This document shows, piece after piece, positions 1 through 5,927 of a stretch of 11,710 nt of DNA (within the stretch, counting starts at the first letter, position 1; every line of letters starts with the position of its first letter). The stretch comes from Hyphomicrobiales bacterium. Lineage in GTDB: Bacteria > Pseudomonadota > Alphaproteobacteria > Rhizobiales > JAJFHB01. The translations under genes were made by a program, and so were the position numbers. A model generated the notes under the pieces. It was not told the origin of the DNA. It ran no database searches and saw only the letters and a list, made by a program, of their open reading frames with translations. The DNA is taken from NCBI GenBank assembly GCA_021775795.1, contig JAJFHB010000183.1, positions 1-11,710 on the forward strand. Direction: 5' to 3'.

Positions 1-160
1 CCTTCCATTCTTCTGTTGGAAGAATGTCGTCCGTGTCCCGGAACACATCGATATCATCCTCTGCCGCAATGCTGTCCACAAGCTTCGAGACAACGTCGAA
101 GTCCTTGCGGGAGTAGGACATGAAGACTTTTGTTATCTCTGGTGCGGACTCGTCGGCCAT
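1..160 (-). CDS. TIR-domain protein, N-terminal 53 residues (cut by left edge)
   Basis: Reading leftwards from the ATG at 160-158, an open frame runs off the window. Residues 12-20 read VFMSYSRKD, the first conserved strand of bacterial TIR domains (TIR_2). Residues 39-52 contain VFRDTDDILPTEEW, the second TIR box, normally with a D.DDI.PG.EW pattern. The start is secure: an in-frame TAA lies three codons upstream, and no other start codon fits between. There is no good Shine-Dalgarno on this strand. Bacterial TIR domains are NAD+-consuming or NAD+-derived-signal enzymes, or protein-interaction modules, and are often fused to effector, sensor or repeat domains. The catalytic glutamate region and anything C-terminal lie outside the window, so enzymatic activity cannot be judged. 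The gene follows the dehydrogenase operon on the same strand after about 100 bp. A link to phage defence is possible but unsupported here. Confidence 0.8.
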   Translation of the reverse strand, partial: MADESAPEITKVFMSYSRKDFDVVSKLVDSIAAEDDIDVFRDTDDILPTEEWK

Positions 161-260
161 GGGAGGAGCTTAACCGTTTCGTTGGAAGGCGTGGTTCGAA
201 TGCCGAAGCATAGTACGGCTTTTCGAGGTCGCCAAAGAACAATTGATTTTGGGCGCGCAA

Positions 261-1328
261 TCATCCTTTGTTCTGGATAACCACCTTGAGCGCTTCTTTG
301 CGCATCATTGCCCGCAGAGCATCTTCGACACCGCTGACAGGCGCATGACCGCTCAAGAGCAGGTCAGCCTTGAAGGCCGGGTTGGCAAGCAGGTCGATGG
401 CCTGCCGGACCGTGGCTGGCCGGTGATGATAGACGCCTTTGACGGTCAGCTCGCTGTAGTGCACCAGATGAGTGTCCAGGGGGATTGATGTGCCGGGTGC
501 ACAGCCGCCGAACAGATTTACAAGCCCGCCGGGCCGCACCACCGAAAGCGCATCAAGCCATACTTCCGGGACGCCGCTGGCATCGACCGCAATCCAGGCG
601 CCCTTGCCGCCCGAAGTGACATTCCGGACCTGTTCTGCCTGTCCACCGCCCCGCGCGATTTGCACGGTTTGGGCGGCGCCGAGTTGGCGGCCTGTTTCAA
701 GCCTGCCGGGATTGGGGTCAGCAAGAATGACCTGCGTGCCGGTCAGGGCGAGAGCGGCAACAAACATCAGGCCGATGGGGCCGGCGCCGAAGACGACAAC
801 TTCGATCGGTCCGTGTGCCGTAAAGCGCTCAAGCTCACAGGCCGCCAGGCCATGCATGACACAGGCAAGCGGTTCGGTGAGGGCTGCACGTTCAAACGAC
901 AGCCCTTCGGGAATGTGGTGGCTATTGCGCTCCACAAAGCGCTGGGGCACCAGCAGATATTCTGCGAACGCGCCGTTCAGATAATGCAGATCTTCGCAAA
1001 GGTTTTCGCGGCCCCGTTTGCAGGGTTCACAGGCAAGGCAAGGGGCTGAGTTGGCGACCACGACCCCATCCCCGACAGTGAAGCCGCTGACACCTGCACC
1101 GCATTCAGCAACCACACCGGCCATTTCATGCCCGAACAGTGTCGGCACCTTGAGCATGCGTGGATGGCCGCCGCGGCGGAAGACTTTGACATCCGTGCCA
1201 CAGGTGGTGGCCGCCCGTACTTCAAGCAGAAGCTCGCCTGGCCCTGGTTTTGGAATCTCGACATTACGGATTTCAATGGCCTCGGGCCCAACCAGAACGG
1301 CCCCTTGCATGGTGTCGGTCGACGTCAT
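261..1328 (-). CDS. Zinc-dependent medium-chain alcohol/polyol dehydrogenase (second gene of pair)
   Basis: The 355-residue protein is a full-length MDR-family dehydrogenase resembling threonine, sorbitol or galactitol-phosphate dehydrogenases. Such enzymes oxidise a secondary alcohol with NAD(P)+ in the cytoplasm. The N-terminal GroES-like domain carries the catalytic zinc ligands C43 (CGTD), H67-E68 (GHE) and E152 (TEPLACV). It also has the structural zinc site C97, C100, C103 and C111. The Rossmann fold has GAGPIG at 181-186 and an acidic D204 at the end of the second strand, which favours NAD+. The start ATG lies 3 bp after the stop of the upstream dehydrogenase, and a GGAG about 9 nt upstream lies inside that gene's end, so the two are probably translationally coupled. 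The substrate cannot be inferred from sequence. Confidence 0.93.
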   Translation of the reverse strand: MTSTDTMQGAVLVGPEAIEIRNVEIPKPGPGELLLEVRAATTCGTDVKVFRRGGHPRMLKVPTLFGHEMAGVVAECGAGVSGFTVGDGVVVANSAPCLACEPCKRGRENLCEDLHYLNGAFAEYLLVPQRFVERNSHHIPEGLSFERAALTEPLACVMHGLAACELERFTAHGPIEVVVFGAGPIGLMFVAALALTGTQVILADPNPGRLETGRQLGAAQTVQIARGGGQAEQVRNVTSGGKGAWIAVDASGVPEVWLDALSVVRPGGLVNLFGGCAPGTSIPLDTHLVHYSELTVKGVYHHRPATVRQAIDLLANPAFKADLLLSGHAPVSGVEDALRAMMRKEALKVVIQNKG

Positions 1329-1331
1329 GGT

Positions 1332-2384
1332 TCAGGCTCCGGTGCTGCGAGAGGGTGTAAACAGAACCTTGAGGGCCTTCTGCGCCGTCACCAGCGCAAC
1401 GCCGTGTTCAAAATCATCAAGCGGCATGACATGGGTGACAAGCGGGGTAGCATCCAGTGCGCCCGAGCAGATGAGCTCGAATATGCGCGCCTGCTCTTCT
1501 AGAGCTCCGGAGTATGTTGCGATGACCCGGCGCTCGCCCTTGAACAGTTCGTTGAGGTCAAAACCGGCACTGGTTTGCGGTGGCGCGTGGGCAAAAAGAA
1601 CGATGGTGCCGCCGAGGCGTGTGAGGCCAAGGCCGGCTGCAAGCGTCTGGCTGCCCCCAACCGTGTCGAAGACAACATCTGCGCCCTGGTCACATCCGGC
1701 ATCAGATACGGCCCGTGTGCTCTCGTCTCCGGGAGCCGCAGCGCTGTCGGCGCCCAGTTCAAGGGCAATCGCCCGGCGTTCAGGCGCGGGATCGATGGCA
1801 ACGATTGTGACGCCAGGCAGGGCTGCCTTGGCAACAAGCAGATGCAGGAGACCCATACTGCCACAGCCGACGATAACGGCTGTACCGTCTCCAGTGAGTC
1901 CGGATCGATCAATGCCCCGGAGCACGCAGGCGGCAGGCTCAAGAAAAACAGCACTCTCGTCCGTTACATGATCGGGCAGTTTTCGAGCCGCATGCTGAAC
2001 GGCACGGTCGCGGATCAGGATACGATCGGCAAACCCCCCCGGTTCCATGAGGTTTTCACGGAACGTCTCGCACATGGTTTCACTGCCACGGCGGCAATAA
2101 ACGCACGTCCCGCAGGGCACATGGTGAGGCACGACAACCCGGTCACCGGCAGCAAATTCGTCTACGCCGGCACCGGTGCACAAGACGTCGCCAACAAGCT
2201 CGTGGCCAAGCACGGAACAGCGTGCCGCGCTGCCCGTTTTCAGCTTAAAGAGGTCAGTGCCGCAGAACCCAACGACGCGCAGGCCGAGCAGAATTTCACC
2301 GGCTGCTGGTACAGGAACAGATCGAGCCTCAAGCGCGGTTTCTTCGCCGCCAAGACAGGCAACAACATTGTGCCGTTCGGGCAT
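1332..2384 (-). CDS. Zinc-dependent medium-chain alcohol/polyol dehydrogenase (first gene of pair)
   Basis: The 350-residue protein is a second full-length MDR dehydrogenase, clearly diverged from its neighbour. Catalytic zinc ligands are C41 (CGTD), H61-E62 (GHE) and E149 (LEPAACV). The structural zinc cysteines are C91, C94, C97 and C105. The cofactor motif is GCGSMG at 173-178, with D198 following strand two, as in NAD+-preferring members. The ATG at 2384-2382 has a GAGGA six bases upstream. It is the first gene of a two-gene leftward operon, and both members keep all zinc ligands, so neither looks decayed. Paired MDR enzymes often oxidise successive or epimeric polyol or sugar intermediates, but no transporter, kinase or regulator in the window identifies the compound. 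Confidence 0.93.
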   Translation of the reverse strand: MPERHNVVACLGGEETALEARSVPVPAAGEILLGLRVVGFCGTDLFKLKTGSAARCSVLGHELVGDVLCTGAGVDEFAAGDRVVVPHHVPCGTCVYCRRGSETMCETFRENLMEPGGFADRILIRDRAVQHAARKLPDHVTDESAVFLEPAACVLRGIDRSGLTGDGTAVIVGCGSMGLLHLLVAKAALPGVTIVAIDPAPERRAIALELGADSAAAPGDESTRAVSDAGCDQGADVVFDTVGGSQTLAAGLGLTRLGGTIVLFAHAPPQTSAGFDLNELFKGERRVIATYSGALEEQARIFELICSGALDATPLVTHVMPLDDFEHGVALVTAQKALKVLFTPSRSTGA

Positions 2385-2430
2385 GCTTTGTCCTCAATCC
2401 TCAAACAGTTCCGAATGAACATGAAGCGAT

Positions 2431-2459
2431 CTAATAGAGCAAACAGCCGGCGCTTTGAA
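2431..2459 (-). promoter_or_regulatory. Candidate sigma-70-like promoter for the dehydrogenase pair
   Basis: On the minus strand TTCAAA (2459-2454), a 17-base spacer and TATTAG (2436-2431) match the -35 and -10 consensus at four of six positions each. The site lies about 50 bases upstream of the ATG at 2384. It is plausible by spacing and position, but matches this loose occur by chance. Confidence 0.3.
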
Positions 2460-2473
2460 CCACTTCTTCTCCA

Positions 2474-2500
2474 TCCTTCACAGAGAGCGGCTGTGAAGGA
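2474..2500. repeat. Perfect 10-bp inverted repeat between zur and the dehydrogenase operon
   Basis: TCCTTCACAG at 2474-2483 is repeated inverted as CTGTGAAGGA at 2491-2500, with a 7-base loop. A smaller hairpin (CTGCC/GGCAG, 2507-2521) lies next to it. Both follow the zur stop codon in the direction of transcription. Neither is followed by a T-run on the minus strand, so a classic Rho-independent terminator is not supported. The larger repeat could equally be an operator upstream of the dehydrogenase promoter. Confidence 0.6.
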
Positions 2501-2524
2501 GTGACGCTGCCTGATGGGCAGGGC

Positions 2525-2923
2525 TCATTGGCACGACGCGCAGATGCCCCGAAGTTCCACGGTGGTCTTGCGCGGTTGAAATGCATCCACCCTTGCCAGC
2601 GTATCAAGGTGCTCCATCAGCCGGTCATCGGCGATTTCTGCAACCTTTCCGCATTGCTCGCAGATTGTGAAAGCGATGGTTTCATGCTCCCCGCAGTCTG
2701 GATGACGGCAGGCAACGAAAGCATTGAGGCTTTCGAGCCGGTGCACCATTCCAAACTCGAGCAGTTTTTCCAAAGCCCGGTAGACCTGAAGCGGTGCACG
2801 GAAGCCGTCATCCCGCAGGCGATCGAGAATTGTATAGGCGCTCAAGGGTCCCTGCGCGTCAGCAAGAGCGCCGTAAACCAGTGTCTGGTTTTTTGTCAGA
2901 TCCACGGGCGAGTGCAGGCTCAT
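2525..2923 (-). CDS. zur: Zinc uptake regulator, Fur family
   Basis: This 132-residue Fur-family repressor binds DNA when loaded with Zn2+ and shuts off zinc import. The winged-helix region spans about residues 28-65 and includes QVYRALEKL, the family's recognition-helix signature. The dimerisation domain has the structural zinc cysteines C88-C91 (CEQC) and C128-C131 (CASC). H61, C72, H80 and E96 line up with the regulatory zinc site of E. coli Zur. The frame is open 40 codons further upstream, but the ATG at 2923 is preferred: it has AGGAGG ten bases upstream, overlaps the znuB stop in an ATGA arrangement, and begins where the family does. The extra upstream codons lie inside znuB. As third gene of znuC-znuB-zur, it is probably autoregulated through the Zur boxes before znuC. 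Fur, Mur and Irr are less likely given the neighbours. Confidence 0.93.
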   Translation of the reverse strand: MSLHSPVDLTKNQTLVYGALADAQGPLSAYTILDRLRDDGFRAPLQVYRALEKLLEFGMVHRLESLNAFVACRHPDCGEHETIAFTICEQCGKVAEIADDRLMEHLDTLARVDAFQPRKTTVELRGICASCQ

Positions 2924-3747
2924 GCGCCCGGTACCTCCTGTTTCGATAAACGGCGTGCAATCCATGTAGACAGTGGTGAGAGGCTGACAACAAAGAGGAA
3001 CACTGCTGCCACAACGATGGACGGGCCGGATGGTGTGTCCCATTCGAGTGATCCGAACAGTCCGCCCGCAACCGCGGCAACGCCAAACAACGACGCGATC
3101 ACTGCCATTTGCTCAGGCCCGGAAGCGAACTTGCGTGCTGCGGCTGCGGGAATGATCAGCAAGGCTGTAATGAGCAGGACGCCGACAATCTTCATGGCAA
3201 TCGCGATCACCGTGGCCATCAGCAACATGAAAATGACGTTGGCGCGATCAGGATGCAAGCCTTCAGCCTCCGCGAGCTCGCGGCTCACAGTTGCTGCAAA
3301 CAATGGTTTCCAGATGAAGCAGAGCACTGTCAGTACGGCCAGTCCGCCCGCATATATCAGGGCAATGTCGATCTTCGATACGGCAAGAATGTCGCCAAAC
3401 AGAAGGCCCATCAAATCCATGCGAACCCACGTCATGAACGCCAGTACCACCAGGCCGAGCGCCAGGGCTGAATGGGACAGCAGGCCGAGCAGGGCGTCCG
3501 ATGAGAGCGAGGCTCGTTTCTGCAGCAGCAGCAGGGCAATCGAAACAACGGCGGAAACGGCAAACACGGCGAGCGTCGTGTTCACCTCAAACAGAAAAGC
3601 CAGCGCCACGCCCAAGAGGGCTGCGTGCGCCAGGGTGTCGCCGAAATAGGCAAGCCGGCGCCAGACAATGAAACACCCCATGGGCCCGGCAACCAGCGCC
3701 ACGCCGATGCCGGCTATGATGGCGCGGGAGAAAAAATCATCAAGCAT
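2920..3747 (-). CDS. znuB: Zinc ABC transporter permease
   Basis: The 275-residue protein is an ABC-3 family inner-membrane permease that forms the Zn2+ channel of the ZnuABC importer. It is almost entirely hydrophobic, with about seven or eight predicted membrane segments. YFGDTLAHAALLG near residues 34-46 and TALLIIPAAAAR in the C-terminal half are conserved family stretches. The cytoplasmic loop around RELAEAEGLHPDRAN is the likely contact with the ATPase. An open frame extends 39 codons upstream, but that part lies inside znuC and is not hydrophobic. The chosen ATG at 3747 overlaps the znuC stop by 8 bp and has GGAAAG about 8 bases upstream. The end overlaps the zur start by 4 bp. These overlaps indicate one translationally coupled transcript. 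Confidence 0.94.
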   Translation of the reverse strand: MLDDFFSRAIIAGIGVALVAGPMGCFIVWRRLAYFGDTLAHAALLGVALAFLFEVNTTLAVFAVSAVVSIALLLLQKRASLSSDALLGLLSHSALALGLVVLAFMTWVRMDLMGLLFGDILAVSKIDIALIYAGGLAVLTVLCFIWKPLFAATVSRELAEAEGLHPDRANVIFMLLMATVIAIAMKIVGVLLITALLIIPAAAARKFASGPEQMAVIASLFGVAAVAGGLFGSLEWDTPSGPSIVVAAVFLFVVSLSPLSTWIARRLSKQEVPGA

Positions 3748-4591
3748 CGTCAGTTCTTTCCGTAACGGTGCCCGCCTCATCTCCCGCACCATCGCCGTGA
3801 TGGTGACCATCGCTTGGAAAACAATGATCCGTGATGCTGCCGTCTTCGTGACGCACACGTCCATCGGGCAGATGGGTATGGTCGTGATGGTGATGATAGA
3901 TCGCCAGCGCGTCGGTCGCCCTATCGCCGAACAGGCGTTTGTACTCGCTGTTTCCGGCTACAGCACTCGGCGTGCCCTGACAGCAGACATGACCGTTGAG
4001 ACAGATCACCTGATCGGTTGCCGCCATCACCACATGCAGATCATGGGAGATCAGGAGGACACCGTAGCCTTGCTCTTGGGTAATCGTATGAATGAGCTCA
4101 TAGAGTGCGATCTGACCGGCAAAGTCCACGCCCTGAACCGGTTCATCAAGAACCAGAAAATCGGGCTTTCGCGCGATGGCCCGGGCCAGAAGGGCGCGTT
4201 GAAACTCGCCGCCGGAAAGGGTGCGCACCTCCGCCTTGCGCAAGTGCGCAATGCCGGTGCTTTCCAGCGCCGCAGTGGCCTCGGCCGGAGCAAGGTTCGA
4301 GGTCAGCCGCATGAATCTTTCAACCGTGAGCGGCAACGTCCAGTCGATCGAAATCTTTTGTGGGACATAGCTTACCCGCGTTTTCGCGCTTCGCTCTGCG
4401 TGTCCTTCATCGGGCGTGATCATGCCAAGGGCCATGCGCGCAGTGGTCGATTTGCCAGAGCCGTTGGGGCCGATGAGTGTAACGATCTGCCCTGGTTTAA
4501 CAGAGAGGTCGACGCCGCGAACGAGCCAACGGCCGGCGCGCCGCACACCTGCATTGGTCAGAGAAACCAGCGGCTTTGAAGTGTCACGCAA
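3740..4591 (-). CDS. znuC: Zinc ABC transporter ATPase, TTG start
   Basis: The 283-residue protein powers Zn2+ import with ZnuB and ZnuA. It has Walker A GPNGSGKST (41-49), Q-loop Q78, signature LSGGEFQ (125-131), Walker B FLVLDEP (145-151) and the H-switch H183. Two histidine clusters follow the ATPase core: IYHHHHDHTH at 231-240, matching the His-rich tail known in E. coli ZnuC, and a further HCFPSDGHHHGDG near 256-268. The start is a TTG at 4591-4589 with GGAG five bases upstream. An in-frame TGA lies 12 codons upstream with no ATG or GTG between, and the next internal ATG (residue 54) falls after Walker A. It is the first gene of znuC-znuB-zur, divergent from znuA. Confidence 0.94.
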   Translation of the reverse strand: MRDTSKPLVSLTNAGVRRAGRWLVRGVDLSVKPGQIVTLIGPNGSGKSTTARMALGMITPDEGHAERSAKTRVSYVPQKISIDWTLPLTVERFMRLTSNLAPAEATAALESTGIAHLRKAEVRTLSGGEFQRALLARAIARKPDFLVLDEPVQGVDFAGQIALYELIHTITQEQGYGVLLISHDLHVVMAATDQVICLNGHVCCQGTPSAVAGNSEYKRLFGDRATDALAIYHHHHDHTHLPDGRVRHEDGSITDHCFPSDGHHHGDGAGDEAGTVTERTDDA

Positions 4592-4643
4592 AATGGCTCC
4601 ACCCGGATGCTGTGTCAGAATTCATTGCATCTATATATGTCAC

Positions 4644-4660
4644 ATGTTATATCATTACGC
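4644..4660. promoter_or_regulatory. Zur box candidate 1
   Basis: ATGTTATATCATTACGC contains GTTATA-N-CATTAC, which agrees with the gammaproteobacterial/rhizobial-type Zur palindrome GTTATA-N-TATAAC at 10 of 12 informative positions. It sits in the middle of the divergent zinc-uptake promoter, where Zur would block both directions. The match is read by eye against the known consensus; binding is inferred. Confidence 0.65.
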
Positions 4661-4664
4661 AATT

Positions 4665-4681
4665 ATGTAACTGTATTACAT
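4665..4681. promoter_or_regulatory. Zur box candidate 2 (perfect 6-bp inverted repeat)
   Basis: ATGTAACTGTATTACAT is an inverted repeat with perfect 6-bp arms (ATGTAA/TTACAT) and a 5-bp spacer. It is a weaker match to the Zur consensus (8 of 12) but more symmetric than box 1. Its centre is about 21 bp, two helical turns, from the centre of box 1, so two repressor dimers could sit on the same DNA face. It ends 19 bp before the znuA start. Confidence 0.5.
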
Positions 4682-4700
4682 CAAATGCCTGGAGCTGATT

Positions 4701-5765
4701 GTGTCCAAAGTATCTGTCCTGGCCGCCTCACTGGCGCTCGCCCTTTTGTTATCAATGATGCCTGCTCGCGCGGAGCCAAGAGTTCTGGCATCGGTCAAGC
4801 CGATACATTCGCTTGTCGCAGCAATCATGCGTGGTGTTGGTGAGCCTGGCTTGTTGTTGCATGGGGCAGGTTCGCCCCACAGCTTCAGTCTCTCACCGTC
4901 ACAGGCCGTGCAAATTGAACGGGCGGAGTTGATTTTCTGGATCGGTCACGAGCTGGAATCATTTCTTGAAAAACCCCTGGAAACAATAGGCGCTAACGCC
5001 AGGACCGTGGAACTGATCGATGCCAGTGGTCTCATCAGACTTGCCTTTCGCGAGGGTGGCGCCTTCGACGGACACGGCCAACATGCGGACGATGATCATG
5101 ACGAGCATGACAACGGCGAACATGAGCACGACGAGCACGAAAACACCGAACAGGAACACGACGAACACGAAAATAGCGAACATGAGCACGGCGAAGATGA
5201 TCATGCCGCACACGATGAGGGAGCCCATGCGGGCTTTGACCCGCATGTCTGGCTCGATCCCCAAAACGCCAAACATCTCAGCGCCCGCATACTGGAAGTG
5301 CTCATCGAGGAAGACGCAGAAAACCGGCATCTTTATGAGACAAACGCTCAGCGCCTGGCGGAAGAGCTTGATACTTTGACCATGGAAGTCGAGGCACTGC
5401 AGGACCCGGTGCGCGAGCAGCACTACATCGTCTTTCACGACGCCTATCAGTATTTTGAAAGGCGCTTTGGCATATCAGCCTCAGGGTCAATCACCGTTAA
5501 TCCTGACACTGTTCCAGGTGTTGAACGTATTCGTGAAATGCAGGAACGGGTGAGGGAAACGGAAGCTGTTTGTGTGTTTGCCGAGCCGCAGTTTGAACCA
5601 AAACTGATTGCGATTGTGAGCGAGGGAACAAACGCCAAATCCGCTGTTCTCGACCCACTGGGAGCAGGCCTGGATCCGGGACCGGATCTCTATGCCTCGC
5701 TCATCCACGCGATGGCAGGAGCACTCCATGATTGTTTGAGTGAGGGCCTGGAGCGGGTTGAGTGA
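4701..5765 (+). CDS. znuA: Periplasmic zinc-binding protein of the ZnuABC importer, GTG start
   Basis: The 354-residue protein is a cluster A-I solute-binding protein that captures Zn2+ in the periplasm and delivers it to ZnuB. Residues 1-24 form a signal peptide: a basic start, a hydrophobic core and a PARA cleavage site. Zinc ligands by family position are H60 (GSPHSF), H182 (DPHVWLD) and H246 (VFHDAYQYF). C291 and C345 fit the conserved disulfide of E. coli ZnuA. A His/Asp/Glu-rich loop at about 124-176 marks it as a zinc rather than manganese protein, and part of that loop is a 10-residue tandem repeat. The GTG at 4701 is supported by GGAG six bases upstream and by the signal peptide beginning there. 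No clear terminator follows. Confidence 0.95.
   Translation: MSKVSVLAASLALALLLSMMPARAEPRVLASVKPIHSLVAAIMRGVGEPGLLLHGAGSPHSFSLSPSQAVQIERAELIFWIGHELESFLEKPLETIGANARTVELIDASGLIRLAFREGGAFDGHGQHADDDHDEHDNGEHEHDEHENTEQEHDEHENSEHEHGEDDHAAHDEGAHAGFDPHVWLDPQNAKHLSARILEVLIEEDAENRHLYETNAQRLAEELDTLTMEVEALQDPVREQHYIVFHDAYQYFERRFGISASGSITVNPDTVPGVERIREMQERVRETEAVCVFAEPQFEPKLIAIVSEGTNAKSAVLDPLGAGLDPGPDLYASLIHAMAGALHDCLSEGLERVE
5083..5228 (+). repeat. Histidine/acid-rich coding repeat in znuA
   Basis: The DNA encodes about 50 residues made almost only of His, Asp, Glu, Asn and Ala. Within it a 10-residue unit recurs: HEHDEHENTE, QEHDEHENSE, then a diverged HEHGEDDHAA. The corresponding 30-bp units differ at several synonymous sites, so the repeat is not a recent perfect duplication or an assembly artefact. 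Such loops are known in ZnuA proteins to bind extra zinc or hand it over. Confidence 0.85.
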
Positions 5766-5927
5766 TGCTGCCAGCGAATAGTTTAGCTCCCCGTCAATGA
5801 AACTCCGTCATGGCTGAAGAATTATGGGGTACCCGTTTTCCCTGTAGCCGATATCCTGTGCACATCGGGACTTGTGAGGTTTCAAGAGCCATAGGTAACG
5901 ACGCCCGGTGCTCAGGTGAGGAAAACC
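5766..5927 (+). promoter_or_regulatory. Leader region of the catabolic gene cluster (promoter expected, not pinpointed)
   Basis: This is a 162-bp gap between znuA and the first oxygenase gene. I see no T-tailed hairpin ending the znuA transcript and no convincing -35/-10 pair. Weak symmetric elements are CTTGTGAGGTTTCAAG at 5871-5886 (imperfect inverted repeat) and CCGAT/ATCGG arms at 5848-5868. CCGTCA occurs directly repeated at 5791 and 5805. Any of these could be an operator, but none is strong. The oxygenase gene has GGTGAGG just before its ATG. Confidence 0.35.

Larger units (their letters stand above)
4592..4700. promoter_or_regulatory. Divergent znuC/znuA promoter region
   Basis: This is a 109-bp AT-rich gap between two divergent zinc-uptake genes, clearly lower in GC than the flanking genes. 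It must hold both promoters, but I could not fix a convincing -35/-10 pair for either. It contains the two Zur-box-like sites listed separately. It also holds the ribosome binding sites: GGAG at 4597-4600 (minus strand) for the TTG start of znuC, and GGAG at 4691-4694, six bases before the GTG start of znuA. Confidence 0.8.

Noticed and set aside
54..260. 68-codon minus-strand frame overlapping the TIR gene
   Set aside because: It is out of frame with the TIR domain, shows no family resemblance and would conflict with the better-supported gene.
1018..1971. Long plus-strand open frame opposite the dehydrogenases, with others at 1575-2504 and 243-488
   Set aside because: They lie opposite two complete conserved enzymes, have no recognisable domain and no sensible ribosome binding site; GC-rich genes often produce such antisense frames.
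2924..3043. 40-codon N-terminal extension of Zur, with a similar 39-codon extension of ZnuB at 3748-3864
   Set aside because: Both lie inside the preceding gene, and the shorter starts fit family length, have better ribosome binding sites and give typical overlapping-gene junctions.
2501..3649. 382-codon plus-strand open frame opposite zur and znuB
   Set aside because: The composition is Arg/Ser/Ala-rich without family features, and the minus strand encodes clear Zur and ZnuB.
3668..4579. 303-codon plus-strand open frame opposite znuC
   Set aside because: It mirrors the ABC ATPase gene, whose Walker and signature motifs are intact on the minus strand.
4607..4843. 78-codon plus-strand frame starting in the zinc promoter
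   Set aside because: It runs through the Zur boxes into znuA in another frame and has no recognisable domain.
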